The notes under the pieces: generated by a model
The model's input: the letters and a program-made list of their open reading frames with translations, nothing else
Database searches by the model: none
What the model was told of the DNA's origin: nothing
Position numbers and translations under genes: made by a program
Source: Puteibacter caeruleilacunae
GTDB lineage: Bacteria > Bacteroidota > Bacteroidia > Bacteroidales > Prolixibacteraceae
Assembly (NCBI GenBank): GCA_005217565.1
Contig: SJCO01000017.1
Span: forward strand, 1-64,000
Direction: 5' to 3'
DNA: 64,000 nt
In this document: one piece after another, positions 1 to 10,137 of the stretch
Layout of the letters: each line of letters begins with the position of its first letter
Position numbering within the stretch: position 1 is the first letter of the stretch

Positions 1-63
1 TCATCACACCGGATAGATCTTAAAGGTGAGTCTCTAAGAAAAGGTGTCTTGAAGAGTGAGTAA
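1..63 (+). CDS. Possible C-terminal tail of an upstream gene (partial)
   Basis: Frame 1 is open from the first base to a TAA at 61-63 and would encode 20 residues ending in KGVLKSE. This is too short to recognise. It may be the end of a plus-strand gene cut by the window edge, or a chance open frame. The roughly 245 bases between it and the ilv promoter hold no gene I can support; a 65-codon minus-strand frame at 20-217 has no recognisable protein features. Confidence 0.2.
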   Translation, partial: SSHRIDLKGESLRKGVLKSE

Positions 64-309
64 ATAATTTTTTTCCTATTATTGCACCATCTTTCAAAGT
101 GGCACCATTTGGACCGTTTTTGCTGGCATGGTCACTCCGTTTTAGCCAAGAGGATGTAAAGCTGTTAAATTGAAAGTAAAAATAGTTTAAATGTGATAGT
201 TTTGGATTGATCTGCATTTTTAGGCAAACCTTAAAGACTATATTGTTTCTTAAATGCTAACATTGCTTTAAAATTTTAATAAAAAAGGCCGATTTTGTGA
301 TAAATCATT

Positions 310-338
310 TTTGAAATTGAAATTAATTTATACATTTG
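310..338 (+). promoter_or_regulatory. Promoter of the ilv-leu operon (Bacteroidota type)
   Basis: TTTG at 310-313, a 17-base spacer, and TACATTTG at 331-338 match the Bacteroidota primary sigma consensus TTTG-N19-TAnnTTTG, with a spacer two bases short. Transcription would begin near 345, leaving about 25 nt before the first leader peptide. No comparable promoter is visible between the two attenuators, which suggests a single transcript reads through both. Confidence 0.6.
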
Positions 339-369
339 CTGACGTCAACAAGAAAATAGATGACAAGAA

Positions 370-447
370 ATGAACTTTAGATCACTAAATATTGAAAATA
401 TTAACATTATTATTCGCGTAATCGTCCTTCTACTTTATGCGAAGTGA
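370..447 (+). CDS. ilv leader peptide 1 (25 aa, Ile/Val/Leu-rich)
   Basis: A 26-codon frame from ATG 370 to TGA 445-447. It encodes 25 residues, of which 6 are Ile, 2 Val and 4 Leu, with a run reading IIIRVIVLLL just before the end. The stop codon overlaps an antiterminator segment (446-454) and a terminator hairpin follows at 477-511. This is the classical arrangement of a ribosome-stalling leader peptide that senses charged tRNA-Ile, tRNA-Val and tRNA-Leu. It lies upstream of ilvD, so the sensed amino acids match the pathway. Function is inferred from composition and layout only. Confidence 0.8.
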   Translation: MNFRSLNIENINIIIRVIVLLLYAK

Positions 448-511
448 GAATGGTGTATCAGTACAAATTAAAATGAAAAACCATTCTCGAAGTACAGAAT
501 GGTTTTTTTTT
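446..511 (+). terminator. Attenuator 1: antiterminator/terminator switch
   Basis: Segment 2 (446-454, GAGAATGGT) can pair with segment 3 (480-488, ACCATTCTC) to form an antiterminator. Segment 3 can instead pair with segment 4 (496-504) to form the hairpin AACCATTCT/AGAATGGTT, followed by nine T at 503-511. Segment 2 begins inside the leader-peptide stop codon, so a ribosome that finishes the leader would cover it and allow termination. A ribosome stalled on Ile/Val/Leu codons would leave it free. Confidence 0.8.
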
Positions 512-562
512 AGAATAGTGGTCAAATAAAAGATTAAGAAAAAAGAAGAATTTAAAGCAAAT

Positions 563-640
563 ATGATTAAGCAAAATATCCATATCATTAGTGTAAATAT
601 TATTATTCTCGTGAATATTGTCCTTCTCTGTACATGCTGA
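563..640 (+). CDS. ilv leader peptide 2 (25 aa, Ile/Val/Leu-rich)
   Basis: A second 26-codon frame, ATG 563 to TGA 638-640. It encodes 25 residues with 8 Ile, 3 Val and 3 Leu, including NIIILVNIVLL. It has exactly the same length as leader peptide 1 and shares the III-x-V and VLL blocks, which suggests the whole leader-attenuator unit was duplicated and then diverged. Its stop codon again overlaps an antiterminator segment (639-646), and a terminator follows at 667-701. It probably senses the same tRNAs. Confidence 0.8.
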   Translation: MIKQNIHIISVNIIILVNIVLLCTC

Positions 641-701
641 GAAAGGTTAAGATTTTGTATATAATCAAATGCCTTTCTCTTACCTGGGGAAAGGCATTTT
701 T
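639..701 (+). terminator. Attenuator 2: antiterminator/terminator switch
   Basis: Segment 2 (639-646, GAGAAAGG) is complementary to segment 3 (672-679, CCTTTCTC). Segment 3 is also part of an 11-bp terminator stem, 667-677 with 689-699, whose 3' arm runs into five T at 697-701. The layout is the same as in attenuator 1: segment 2 starts in the leader stop codon. The hairpin ends 32 bases before ilvD. Confidence 0.8.
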
Positions 702-733
702 AGTATAAAAAGGTACGTAAATTAGAGTTAGAT

Positions 734-2563
734 ATGCAACGGAAATTAAGAAGCGAAACAACTACAAAAGGTAGAAAAATGGCAGGCGCCCGCAGTTTGT
801 GGCGAGCTAATGGAATGAAGGAAGAGCATTTTGGGAAACCGATTATTGCCGTCGTCAATTCATTCACGCAGATGGTTCCGGGGCATACCCATTTACATAA
901 AATCGGTCAGAAGGTTAAGAAGATGATCGAGAAACAAGGCTGTTTTGCAGCTGAGTTTAATACGATAGCAATTGATGATGGTATTGCAATGGGGCACGAC
1001 GGTATGTTGTATTCATTACCATCGAGAGATGTAATTGCTGACAGTGTAGAATATATGTGTAATGCACACAAGGTTGACGCTATGGTGTGTATTTCAAATT
1101 GTGATAAAATTACCCCAGGAATGTTGATGGCAGCTATGCGTTTGAACATTCCAGCTGTATTTGTGTCAGGAGGTCCGATGGAGGCTGGAGAAATTGACGG
1201 GAAACAATACGACTTGGTAGATGCTATGGTAATGGGAGCCGACCAATCGGTTGATGAGGCTACCTTGGAACGTGTTGAGCAGAATGCTTGCCCTACCTGT
1301 GGATCTTGTTCGGGAATGTTTACTGCAAACTCAATGAACTGTTTGACTGAAGCATTGGGATTATCATTGCCAGGTAACGGAACAGTTGTGGCAACTCATG
1401 CTAACAGAAAGAAATTGTTCAAGAAGGCGGCTGAGTTGATCGTAAAAAATACATATGATTATTATTTCAATGGTAACGACGATGTGTTGCCACGAAACAT
1501 CGCTACCCGCGAAGCATTTATGAATGCAATGACGTTGGATATCGCGATGGGAGGATCAACAAATACAGTGCTTCACTTATTGGCAGTGGCCAATGAAGCA
1601 GAGGTTGATTTTACAATGAAAGATATTGACGAACTTTCAAGAAAAGTTCCCGTATTAAGTAAGGTCGCTCCTAATTCAAACTATCACATTCAAGATGTGA
1701 ACCGAGCAGGTGGAATTCTTGGAATTTTAGGTGAGTTGAATAAAGGTGGAAAGATTAATACTCAGGTAAAGCGAATTGATGAGAAGAGCTTGGCTGATGC
1801 GATTGCTTACAATGATGTAAACGGAAAAACAGCAACCGATGAAGCTGAAAAAAGATATTTATCTGCACCAGGAGGATTTGTGAACTTGAAATTAGGATCA
1901 CAAAAGAACTATTACGAAGAGTTGGATCTTGACAGGGCAGAAGGTTGTATAAGAGATGTTGAACATGCTTACAGTCAGGATGGAGGATTGGCTGTGTTGT
2001 TTGGAAATATTGCCCGCAATGGTTGTATTGTAAAAACAGCGGGGGTTGATGCATCTGTATTAACCTTTAAAGGAACAGCTAAGGTGTTCTATTCACAAGA
2101 AGAAGCATGTAATGGTATTCTAGGAGATAAGGTTCAGGCAGGAGATGTTGTTGTGATTCGCTACGAAGGACCAAAAGGAGGCCCTGGTATGCAAGAGATG
2201 CTTTATCCAACGTCATACATTAAAAGTATGAAACTAGATAAGGCTTGTGCATTGATCACAGATGGTCGTTTTTCAGGAGGAACCTCTGGATTATCAATTG
2301 GGCATATTTCACCAGAAGCTGCGGCAGGGGGAGAAATAGCCTTAGTACAAGATGGAGATGTTATTGAAATTGACATCCCACAAAGAAAAATTGAATTGAT
2401 TATTTCTGACGAAGAGATGGCAAGTCGTAAAGCCGCAGAAGAGGCAAAAGGACGAAGCGCTTATACTCCGGAAGGAAGAGGTCGTCAGGTTAGCAAAGCG
2501 CTTCGGGCGTATGCGAGTCTGGTTTCATCAGCCGATCAGGGAGCAGTTAGAGTAATAGATTAA
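734..2563 (+). CDS. ilvD: Dihydroxy-acid dehydratase
   Basis: IlvD dehydrates 2,3-dihydroxy-isovalerate and 2,3-dihydroxy-3-methylvalerate to the 2-keto acids, the last shared step before transamination to valine and isoleucine. At 609 aa it is full length for the IlvD/Edd family. Visible motifs are the N-terminal PIIAVVNSF block, [10 protein letters not shown] and the [18 protein letters not shown] cluster, which supply the iron-sulfur cysteines, and [15 protein letters not shown] near the C-terminus. It is the first structural gene after the double attenuator and is followed 35 nt later by ilvB. The cytoplasmic, oxygen-sensitive Fe-S nature is known for the family. The start at 734 gives the usual N-terminus. 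Confidence 0.97.
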   Translation: MQRKLRSETTTKGRKMAGARSLWRANGMKEEHFGKPIIAVVNSFTQMVPGHTHLHKIGQKVKKMIEKQGCFAAEFNTIAIDDGIAMGHDGMLYSLPSRDVIADSVEYMCNAHKVDAMVCISNCDKITPGMLMAAMRLNIPAVFVSGGPMEAGEIDGKQYDLVDAMVMGADQSVDEATLERVEQNACPTCGSCSGMFTANSMNCLTEALGLSLPGNGTVVATHANRKKLFKKAAELIVKNTYDYYFNGNDDVLPRNIATREAFMNAMTLDIAMGGSTNTVLHLLAVANEAEVDFTMKDIDELSRKVPVLSKVAPNSNYHIQDVNRAGGILGILGELNKGGKINTQVKRIDEKSLADAIAYNDVNGKTATDEAEKRYLSAPGGFVNLKLGSQKNYYEELDLDRAEGCIRDVEHAYSQDGGLAVLFGNIARNGCIVKTAGVDASVLTFKGTAKVFYSQEEACNGILGDKVQAGDVVVIRYEGPKGGPGMQEMLYPTSYIKSMKLDKACALITDGRFSGGTSGLSIGHISPEAAAGGEIALVQDGDVIEIDIPQRKIELIISDEEMASRKAAEEAKGRSAYTPEGRGRQVSKALRAYASLVSSADQGAVRVID

Positions 2564-2598
2564 GTATATTGAAAAGTAACTAACAAAATAGATACAAC

Positions 2599-4302
2599 AT
2601 GGACAAAGCTACCCGAACAATTACTGGAGCTGAAGCGGTGATCAAATCATTGCTTGAAGAAGGTGTAGATACCGTATTCGGTTATCCGGGCGGTGCTATT
2701 ATGCCGGTTTATGATGCGATATATGATTATCAGAATCAGATTAACCATATTCTATCGCGACATGAGCAAGGACTTATTCATGCTGCTCAGGGATATGCCC
2801 GAGTAACAGGAAAAGCAGGTGTTTGTTTTGCAACATCCGGACCAGGTGCAACAAATTTGATTACTGGTTTGACTGATGCAATGATGGATTCTACTCCTTT
2901 AGTCTGCATTACAGGTCAGGTGGCATCACCACTATTGGGAACAGATGCATTTCAGGAAGCAGATGTGATTGGATTGACAATGCCCGTAACAAAGTGGAAT
3001 TATCAGGTAACAAATGCAAGTGAGATTCCAGAGGCTATAGCAAAGGCATTTCATATTGCCTCTTCTGGTCGTCCAGGACCTGTTGTTCTTGATATTGCAA
3101 AAGATGCACAGTTTCAGGAAATCGACTTCCAGTATGAGAAATGTACCAAGGTCCGTAGCTATGTCCCTTCTCATAATGTGGAGCCAGAGAGCGTTGAGGA
3201 AGCGGCAAAATTGATCAATTCTGCTAAAAAACCTTATGTGTTATTTGGTCAAGGAGTTATTTTGTCGGGTGCTGAACAAGAATTGAAAGAGTTTGTTGAA
3301 AAGACTGGAATTCCTGCAGCATGGACATTATTAGGCTTGTCAGCATTACCAACTGATCATCCATTGAATGTTGGTATGTTAGGTATGCATGGAAATTATG
3401 GTCCTAACGTGAAGACCAATGAGTGTGACCTATTGATTGCTGTGGGTATGCGTTTTGATGATCGTGTTACTGGCGACTTGTCGAATTACGCTAAACAAGC
3501 GAAGGTAATTCACATTGAAATTGATCCTGCAGAGATCAACAAAATTGTTCCTGCTGATGTTGCATTGTTGGGTGATGCGAAAAAAGTACTTACCAAGTTA
3601 ACTGCTAAGGTTGAAGCCAATTCGCATGAGGAATGGTTGGCCGAATTCAGGGCCTGTGATAAAGTTGAGTTTGAAAAAGTCATTGAGAAAGACTTATATC
3701 CAACAAAAGAAAAGTTAACCATGGGAGAAGCTATTCGCATGGCTGCTGAAGCAACGAATAATGATGCTGTGTTGGTAACTGATGTTGGTCAACAACAGAT
3801 GATGGCTTCTCGTTACTTTAAATTCTCACAAAGTAGAAGTTGCGTTACTTCTGGAGGATTAGGTACCATGGGATTTGGTATTCCTGCTGCAATGGGAGCC
3901 AAAATTGGTCAACCTGATCGCCATGTTGTTTGTATTGTTGGTGATGGAGGATTCCAGATGACCATGCAAGAGTTGGGATGTATTGCTCAGTATAACATAG
4001 GTGTTAAAATAATCATCTTGAATAACAATTTCCTTGGTATGGTGCGCCAGTGGCAGCAGTTGTTCTTTGATCGCCGTTATTCGTTCACCGAATTACAGAA
4101 TCCAAACTTTGTGAAACTATCAGAAGCTTTTGGAATTCCGGCAAAAAGGGTTGCCGAACGAGATAATCTTCAAGGTGCTATTGAGGAAATGATTGCACAC
4201 GAAGGACCATACTTGTTAGAGGTAATGGTTGAGAAAGAGGATAATGTATTCCCTATGGTACCTACAGGAGCATCGGTATCAAATATACTTTTGGAACCTT
4301 AA
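2599..4302 (+). CDS. ilvB: Acetolactate synthase, large (catalytic) subunit
   Basis: This TPP-dependent enzyme condenses two pyruvates to 2-acetolactate (valine/leucine branch), or pyruvate with 2-oxobutyrate (isoleucine branch). At 567 aa it is full length. The N-terminal TPP pyrimidine domain shows GYPGGAIMPVYDA and the catalytic Glu in SRHEQGLIHAAQGYAR. The central FAD-type domain is present. The C-terminal pyrophosphate domain has GDGGFQMTMQELG followed by NNNFLGMVRQWQ, the metal/TPP site. The small subunit gene begins 12 nt downstream, the normal pairing for a regulated holoenzyme. Both substrates can be supplied by enzymes of this operon (CimA branch) and ilvA. Confidence 0.97.
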   Translation: MDKATRTITGAEAVIKSLLEEGVDTVFGYPGGAIMPVYDAIYDYQNQINHILSRHEQGLIHAAQGYARVTGKAGVCFATSGPGATNLITGLTDAMMDSTPLVCITGQVASPLLGTDAFQEADVIGLTMPVTKWNYQVTNASEIPEAIAKAFHIASSGRPGPVVLDIAKDAQFQEIDFQYEKCTKVRSYVPSHNVEPESVEEAAKLINSAKKPYVLFGQGVILSGAEQELKEFVEKTGIPAAWTLLGLSALPTDHPLNVGMLGMHGNYGPNVKTNECDLLIAVGMRFDDRVTGDLSNYAKQAKVIHIEIDPAEINKIVPADVALLGDAKKVLTKLTAKVEANSHEEWLAEFRACDKVEFEKVIEKDLYPTKEKLTMGEAIRMAAEATNNDAVLVTDVGQQQMMASRYFKFSQSRSCVTSGGLGTMGFGIPAAMGAKIGQPDRHVVCIVGDGGFQMTMQELGCIAQYNIGVKIIILNNNFLGMVRQWQQLFFDRRYSFTELQNPNFVKLSEAFGIPAKRVAERDNLQGAIEEMIAHEGPYLLEVMVEKEDNVFPMVPTGASVSNILLEP

Positions 4303-4314
4303 AAAACGAGCGTT

Positions 4315-4857
4315 ATGGCACAAGAATTTATCATATCAGCATATACAGAGAATCACATCGGATTGTTGAATCGTATTACAATCATATTCACACGTCGTAA
4401 GGTGAACATTGAAAGTTTAACGGTATCAGAATCTGCAATAAAAGGAGTTAGTAAGTTTACTATTGTAGTTAAACTATCAGAAGAAAAAGTAAAGAAGATT
4501 GTTCAACAGATTGAAAAATTAGTTGAGGTTTTGAAGGCTTTTTATCATACTAACGACGAAATGATTTATCAGGAAGTGGCCTTATATAAGGTTCCTACTG
4601 AGGAATTGACCAAAAGTAATCAGATTGAAAAGTTAGTAAGACAGCATAGTGCTCGAATTCTTGAAATAACAAAGGACTATACAGTTATTGAAAAGACTGG
4701 TCATAAGGAAGAAACTCAGGTTCTTTTCGAGGATTTAAATCAGTTTGGAGTTCTTCAGTTTATTCGTTCAGGAAGAATTGCTATTACACGCTCACCAATC
4801 GAGAAACTATCTGTATTTCTGAAACAAAGAGATGCAGAATTGGAGAGTCTGGATTAA
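4315..4857 (+). CDS. ilvH: Acetolactate synthase, small (regulatory) subunit
   Basis: The small subunit activates the catalytic subunit and confers valine feedback inhibition. At 180 aa it is slightly longer than the usual 160-170. The N-terminal ACT domain is clear (ENHIGLLNRITIIFTRRKVNIESLTVS), followed by the typical C-terminal half. It begins 12 nt after ilvB and is almost certainly translated from the same mRNA. A 129-nt gap without obvious structure separates it from ilvC. The symbol could equally be ilvN; the sequence does not distinguish isozyme names. Confidence 0.93.
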   Translation: MAQEFIISAYTENHIGLLNRITIIFTRRKVNIESLTVSESAIKGVSKFTIVVKLSEEKVKKIVQQIEKLVEVLKAFYHTNDEMIYQEVALYKVPTEELTKSNQIEKLVRQHSARILEITKDYTVIEKTGHKEETQVLFEDLNQFGVLQFIRSGRIAITRSPIEKLSVFLKQRDAELESLD

Positions 4858-4986
4858 ATAATTATAAAAGTATCGCCTTTTGGTGATAAATTGAAAGCGA
4901 TATAGAATAGTATTGGTTAAAATTGTAATTCAAATTGCGGAATTACTTAGAAAATAGAAAAATTACATTAAAAGTTTAAATAAATC

Positions 4987-6456
4987 ATGGCAAATTATTT
5001 CAATACACTTTCATTGCGCCAGCAGCTAAACCAGCTGGGAGTATGTGAATTCATGGATAGATCTGAATTCCAGGATGGTGTTAAAAAATTAGAAGGAAAG
5101 AAAATCGTTATCGTTGGTTGTGGAGCACAAGGATTAAACCAGGGATTAAACATGAGAGACTCAGGTCTTGATATTTCTTATACCCTTCGTGATGCTGCAA
5201 TCAAGGAGCAAAGACAGTCGTATAAGAATGCTGTTGAGAATGGTTTCAAAGTGGGTAATTACGAGGAGATGATTCCAACAGCTGATGTTGTGATTAACTT
5301 AACTCCAGATAAGCAACACACTAATGTTGTAAGCGCTGTAATGCCATTGATGAAAAAAGGTGCTACACTTTCTTACTCACATGGATTTAACATTGTGGAA
5401 GAAGGAATGCAAATTCGTGAGGATTTAACTGTTATCATGGTTGCTCCTAAATCTCCAGGATCAGAGGTACGTGAAGAATACAAGCGTGGATTTGGTGTAC
5501 CTACATTGATTGCTGTGCACCCTGAGAACGATCCTAATGGTGATGGATTCGAAATTGCTAAAGCTTACGCTGTAGCTACAGGAGGTCACACTGCAGGTGT
5601 ATTGCGTTCTTCGTTTGTTGCAGAGGTGAAGTCAGACTTGATGGGTGAGCAAACTATTCTTTGTGGATTGTTGCAAACTGGATCTATCTTGTCATTCGAT
5701 AAGATGATTGAGAAAGGTATGGATGCTGGTTATGCTTCTAAGTTAATCCAGAACGGATGGGAAGTAATTACCGAGGCGTTGAAACATGGTGGTATTACTA
5801 ACATGATGGATCGTCTTTCAAATCCTGCAAAAATTAAGGCTTTTGAATTGGCTGAAGAGTTGAAGTCAATCATGCGTCCTTTGTTCCAGAAGCATATGGA
5901 TGATATCATGTCTGGTGAGTTTTCATCAACAATGATGGCAGACTGGGCTAACGATGATAAGAACTTGTTGACTTGGAGAGCAGCAACAGGAGAGACTGCT
6001 TTCGAAAAAACTCCAGCAGGTGATGTTGAGATTAGTGAGCAAGAGTACTTCGATAATGGTGTATTGATGGTTGCATTTGTTAAATCGGGTGTTGAATTGG
6101 CATTCGAAACAATGACCGAAGCTGGTATCAAAGATGAATCAGCATATTATGAATCATTACACGAAACTCCATTGATTGCAAATACAATCGCTCGTAAGAA
6201 ATTGTTCGAAATGAATCGTGTGATTTCAGATACTGCAGAGTATGGTTGTTATCTATTTGATCATGCATGTAAGCCTCTATTGGCTGATTTCATGAAAGCT
6301 ATCGACACCAACGTAATTGGAAAACCATTCAGTAGCGATAATGGCGTTGATAACCAGGAGTTAATTAAAGTGAATGAAGAGGTTCGTTTCCACCCAGTTG
6401 AAGTTGTTGGATACGAATTGCGCGAGTCGATGACCGCAATGAAAAAAATTGTCTAA
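4987..6456 (+). CDS. ilvC: Ketol-acid reductoisomerase, long (class II) form
   Basis: IlvC isomerises and reduces acetolactate and acetohydroxybutyrate to dihydroxy acids with NADPH and Mg2+. At 489 aa it is the class II type with a duplicated C-terminal knotted domain, as in Escherichia coli (about 491 aa), not the 330-350 aa class I form. The Rossmann motif is [19 protein letters not shown], and SYTLR follows. [23 protein letters not shown] and the Glu-rich metal site ([12 protein letters not shown]) are visible. It sits between ilvH and leuA in the same orientation and is very probably co-transcribed. Confidence 0.96.
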   Translation: MANYFNTLSLRQQLNQLGVCEFMDRSEFQDGVKKLEGKKIVIVGCGAQGLNQGLNMRDSGLDISYTLRDAAIKEQRQSYKNAVENGFKVGNYEEMIPTADVVINLTPDKQHTNVVSAVMPLMKKGATLSYSHGFNIVEEGMQIREDLTVIMVAPKSPGSEVREEYKRGFGVPTLIAVHPENDPNGDGFEIAKAYAVATGGHTAGVLRSSFVAEVKSDLMGEQTILCGLLQTGSILSFDKMIEKGMDAGYASKLIQNGWEVITEALKHGGITNMMDRLSNPAKIKAFELAEELKSIMRPLFQKHMDDIMSGEFSSTMMADWANDDKNLLTWRAATGETAFEKTPAGDVEISEQEYFDNGVLMVAFVKSGVELAFETMTEAGIKDESAYYESLHETPLIANTIARKKLFEMNRVISDTAEYGCYLFDHACKPLLADFMKAIDTNVIGKPFSSDNGVDNQELIKVNEEVRFHPVEVVGYELRESMTAMKKIV

Positions 6457-6511
6457 AGATTAGGCTGCCTAATACAGGTATTATAGATAGGAATACTAAA
6501 AACTTTTTGTT

Positions 6512-8017
6512 ATGAGTGACAGGTTGTACATTTTCGACACCACATTAAGAGATGGGGAGCAAGTTCCCGGGTGTCAATTAAATACGGTTGAGAAAATTGA
6601 AGTGGCCAAAACACTGGAGGAACTAGGGGTAGACATTATTGAGGCAGGTTTCCCTATTTCAAGTCCGGGTGACTTCAAATCGGTAGTTGAAATTTCCAAA
6701 GCGGTTACATGGCCAACAATCTGTGCCCTCACAAGAGCCGTGGAGAAGGATATTCAGGTTGCAGCAGAAGCGCTCCAATATGCAAAAAGGAAGCGTATTC
6801 ACACTGGAATTGGAACATCATATTACCATGTTCATTATAAATTGAATTCTAATCCTGATGAAATTGTAGAACGTGCTGTAGCTGCTGTTAAGTATGCTAA
6901 GAAGTATGTTGAGGATGTAGAATTCTATGCAGAGGATGCAGGAAGAACAGATAATGAGTATTTGGCAAGAGTTGTTGAAGCTGTAATTAAAGCTGGAGCA
7001 ACAGTAGTAAATATTCCTGATACTACAGGTTACTGTTTGCCAACTATGTTTGGTGAGAAGATTAAGTATCTGTTTGACCATGTAGATGGAATCCATAATG
7101 CTACCATTGCAACGCATTGTCATAATGACTTGGGAATGGCTACGGCTAATACAATTGCAGGTATCCAAAATGGAGCACGCCAGGCAGAGGTAACTATAAA
7201 CGGTATTGGAGAGCGCGCAGGTAATACATCTCTTGAGGAGATTGTAATGACTATCAAGAGTCATAAAGACCTAAACGTTCATACCAATGTTAATAGCAAG
7301 CATATCTACAGAACAAGTCGCATGATTTCAAGTTTGATGAACATGCCTGTTCAGCCTAATAAGGCTATTGTAGGACGTAATGCATTTGCACACTCATCAG
7401 GTATCCACCAGGATGGAGTATTGAAGAACAGAGAGAACTATGAGATTATTGATCCTAAAGAAGTAGGAATTAATGAATCATCGATTGTTCTTACTGCTCG
7501 AAGTGGACGTGCCGCATTGAAGCACCGCTTAGAAATTCTAGGATTCAAACTTGAGAAAGAGAAATTGGATCAGGTTTATGAAGAGTTCTTGAAGTTAGCT
7601 GATAAGAAGAAAGATATCAAAGATGATGATATCGCCTTGTTGGTTGGTGATGTTCGCAAGGAAGAGCGTCGTATTAAGTTGGACTTCCTTCAGGTTGTTA
7701 CAGGAAAAGATCTTGTACCAATGGCTACAGTTCGTTTGGACATCGCTGGGGAGAAATTCTCTGCAACAGAGTCTGGTAACGGACCTGTGGATGCGGCAAT
7801 TAAGGCTGTGAAACACATTATTCACCGCAAAGTGGTATTGGAAGAGTTCTTGATTCAAGCGATTACTCGCGGAAGTGATGATATCGGTAAGGTGCATATG
7901 CATGTTGAATATGAAGATCAAATTTTCCATGGATTCGGTGCCCATACTGATATTGTAACTGCTTCGGTTGAGGCATTTATCGATGCGATTAATAAGATGA
8001 ATCCGGTTAGTGCCTAA
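6512..8017 (+). CDS. leuA: 2-Isopropylmalate synthase
   Basis: LeuA condenses acetyl-CoA with 2-oxoisovalerate, the committed step of leucine synthesis. At 501 aa it has the DRE-TIM barrel ([16 protein letters not shown] at the N-terminus, [12 protein letters not shown] metal site, NGIGERAGN) and a C-terminal LeuA dimer/regulatory domain from about residue 370, which in the family carries leucine feedback inhibition. It is distinct from the second synthase at 10138, whose N-terminus reads LRDGEQTTGVSF. leuC follows 34 nt downstream. Confidence 0.93.
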   Translation: MSDRLYIFDTTLRDGEQVPGCQLNTVEKIEVAKTLEELGVDIIEAGFPISSPGDFKSVVEISKAVTWPTICALTRAVEKDIQVAAEALQYAKRKRIHTGIGTSYYHVHYKLNSNPDEIVERAVAAVKYAKKYVEDVEFYAEDAGRTDNEYLARVVEAVIKAGATVVNIPDTTGYCLPTMFGEKIKYLFDHVDGIHNATIATHCHNDLGMATANTIAGIQNGARQAEVTINGIGERAGNTSLEEIVMTIKSHKDLNVHTNVNSKHIYRTSRMISSLMNMPVQPNKAIVGRNAFAHSSGIHQDGVLKNRENYEIIDPKEVGINESSIVLTARSGRAALKHRLEILGFKLEKEKLDQVYEEFLKLADKKKDIKDDDIALLVGDVRKEERRIKLDFLQVVTGKDLVPMATVRLDIAGEKFSATESGNGPVDAAIKAVKHIIHRKVVLEEFLIQAITRGSDDIGKVHMHVEYEDQIFHGFGAHTDIVTASVEAFIDAINKMNPVSA

Positions 8018-8051
8018 TTGGATATTGTAGAACAGATTAAAAGACAGAAAA

Positions 8052-9452
8052 TTGGAACCAAAAACATTATTTGATAAAATCTGGGATGCTCACGTGGTGA
8101 AGCAGGTAGAGGGTGGTCCCAATGTTGTATATATTGATCGTCACTTTATTCACGAGGTGACTAGTCCTGTTGCATTTTTAGGACTTGAGAAACGTGGATT
8201 AAAGGTGTTGCGTCCAGAAAAAACAACGGCTACACCTGACCATAATGTGCCAACCATTAATCAGCATGAGTCGATTAAGGATGAGTTGTCACGTAACCAG
8301 GTTGAGGCATTAAAAAACAATTGTACTAAGCATGGTATTACTCATCATGGATTAGGAACTGAAGGACACGGAGTGGTTCATATTATTGGGCCTGAAATGG
8401 GACTTACACAGCCTGGGATGACCATTGTTTGTGGTGATAGTCACACTTCAACTCACGGTGCTTTTGGTGCGATTGCTTTTGGTATTGGTACAAGTGAGGT
8501 GGAAATGGTATTTGCTTCTCAGTGTATTATGCAGCCAAAGCCAAAGAAAATGAAGATTGCTGTTAACGGAACTTTGAAAGAAGGAGTAACAGCTAAAGAT
8601 ATCGCTTTGTACGTGATTGCACAGATCTCTACTAGTGGAGGAACTGGTCATTTTATCGAATTTGCTGGTTCAGCTATTGAGAGTCTGACAATGGAAGGTC
8701 GTATGACCCTTTGTAATATGAGTATTGAGTGTGGTGCTCGTGGAGGTATGATTGCCCCTGATGAGACTACATTTGAATATGTACAAGGTCGTGAACATGC
8801 TCCAAAAGGAGAGGAATGGGATAAAGCATTGGCTTACTGGAAAACATTGAAAACCGATGAAGGTGCAGAATTTGATACAATATATGAATATGATGCAGCT
8901 GACATTGAGCCAATGATTACTTTTGGAACCAATCCTGGTATGGGAGCGAAGATTAAATCTTCTATTCCAACAGGAGATGATCTTTCAGGAAGTGATAAAA
9001 TCTCATTTGATAAATCATTGGAGTATATGGGTTTCAACCCAGGAGATCAATTGGAAGGTAAAGCTATCGATTACGTATTCGTAGGTAGTTGTACCAATGG
9101 ACGTATTGAGGACTTTAGAGCAATTGCAAGCTTTGTGAAAGGAAAGCAAAAAGCAGAGAATGTTATTACATGGTTGGTTCCAGGATCAAAGGCTGTTGAA
9201 AAGCAAATTATTGCTGAAGGATTAGATAAAATATTTGAAGAGGCAGGATTCGCATTGCGTCAACCAGGATGTTCGGCATGTTTGGCGATGAATGATGATA
9301 AGATTCCAGCAGGAAAATATTCAGTATCTACATCAAACCGAAACTTTGAAGGACGTCAAGGACCAGGTGCAAGGACTTTATTAGCAAGTCCGCTTGTTGC
9401 TGCAGCTGCAGCTGTTACAGGTAAAATCACTGATCCTCGTGACATCATGTAA
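8052..9452 (+). CDS. leuC: 3-Isopropylmalate dehydratase, large subunit (TTG start)
   Basis: LeuC, with LeuD, isomerises 2- to 3-isopropylmalate. The same enzyme can act on citramalate. At 466 aa it is full length. Aconitase-family signatures are [14 protein letters not shown], then GSCTNGR and [10 protein letters not shown], which together give the three cysteines binding the [4Fe-4S] cluster. The family N-terminus ([14 protein letters not shown]) starts at a TTG codon. The nearest upstream in-frame stop is at 8028-8030 and there is no in-frame ATG between, so TTG at 8052 is the best start. leuD begins 25 nt downstream. Confidence 0.95.
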   Translation: MEPKTLFDKIWDAHVVKQVEGGPNVVYIDRHFIHEVTSPVAFLGLEKRGLKVLRPEKTTATPDHNVPTINQHESIKDELSRNQVEALKNNCTKHGITHHGLGTEGHGVVHIIGPEMGLTQPGMTIVCGDSHTSTHGAFGAIAFGIGTSEVEMVFASQCIMQPKPKKMKIAVNGTLKEGVTAKDIALYVIAQISTSGGTGHFIEFAGSAIESLTMEGRMTLCNMSIECGARGGMIAPDETTFEYVQGREHAPKGEEWDKALAYWKTLKTDEGAEFDTIYEYDAADIEPMITFGTNPGMGAKIKSSIPTGDDLSGSDKISFDKSLEYMGFNPGDQLEGKAIDYVFVGSCTNGRIEDFRAIASFVKGKQKAENVITWLVPGSKAVEKQIIAEGLDKIFEEAGFALRQPGCSACLAMNDDKIPAGKYSVSTSNRNFEGRQGPGARTLLASPLVAAAAAVTGKITDPRDIM

Positions 9453-9477
9453 TCCATAACTCATAAAAGAATAGGAC

Positions 9478-10068
9478 ATGCCAATTGATAAATTTAAAAC
9501 ATTAACATCACCAGGTATTCCGTTACCAATTGAGAACGTGGATACTGATCAGATTATACCAGCTCGTTTTTTGAAGGCGGTAGAGCGTAAAGGTTTTGGA
9601 GACAACCTTTTTAGAGACTGGAGATATGATAGCAATAACGAGCTAATTGAGGATTTTGCTCTAAATAATCCAAAATACTCAGGAGAGATTTTGATTGCTG
9701 GAAAAAACTTTGGTAGTGGTTCCAGTCGTGAGCATGCTGCCTGGGCCATATATGACCATGGTTTGAAGGTGGTTGTATCGAGCTTCTTTGCTGATATCTT
9801 TAAAGGAAATGCTTTGAATAATGGATTGTTACCAGTTCAAGTAAGCGAAGACTTTTTGACTCAATTGTTTGAGACGATCGAGAAAGATCCAAAGTCATCG
9901 TTTGAGGTGAATCTTAAAGAGCAGACCTTCGAAAACAAAGCAACAGGAGAGTCGGTATCCTTTGAAATTAATCCTTACAAAAAAGAGTGTTTACTAAATG
10001 GGTATGATGATATTGATTACCTGGTGAACATGAAGGATGAAATAGAACAATTCGAAAAGAATAGATAA
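9478..10068 (+). CDS. leuD: 3-Isopropylmalate dehydratase, small subunit
   Basis: LeuD is the swivel-domain partner of LeuC. At 196 aa it is the normal length. The family blocks [17 protein letters not shown] and the [13 protein letters not shown] substrate loop are present. A strong terminator-like hairpin (10083-10116) follows the stop codon by about 15 nt, separating leuD from the next synthase gene. Confidence 0.95.
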   Translation: MPIDKFKTLTSPGIPLPIENVDTDQIIPARFLKAVERKGFGDNLFRDWRYDSNNELIEDFALNNPKYSGEILIAGKNFGSGSSREHAAWAIYDHGLKVVVSSFFADIFKGNALNNGLLPVQVSEDFLTQLFETIEKDPKSSFEVNLKEQTFENKATGESVSFEINPYKKECLLNGYDDIDYLVNMKDEIEQFEKNR

Positions 10069-10082
10069 GCTATAGATCAACT

Positions 10083-10116
10083 CTCCCGGTAATTACTCCG
10101 GGAGGGTTATTTTTTA
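10083..10116 (+). terminator. Terminator between leuD and cimA
   Basis: A perfect 7-bp GC-rich stem, CTCCCGG (10083-10089) with CCGGGAG (10098-10104), followed by GGTTATTTTTT. It resembles a rho-independent terminator but lies inside the operon, 22 nt before the next start codon. It probably causes partial termination, lowering expression of cimA-leuB relative to leuCD, unless those have their own promoter. I see no good promoter between them. Confidence 0.7.
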
Positions 10117-10137
10117 GAATCGTTAATTACCTGTCAT

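Noticed and set aside
20-217. 65-codon open frame on the minus strand at the window start
   Set aside because: No recognisable domain, signal or composition typical of a protein, and it overlaps AT-rich non-coding sequence; probably chance.
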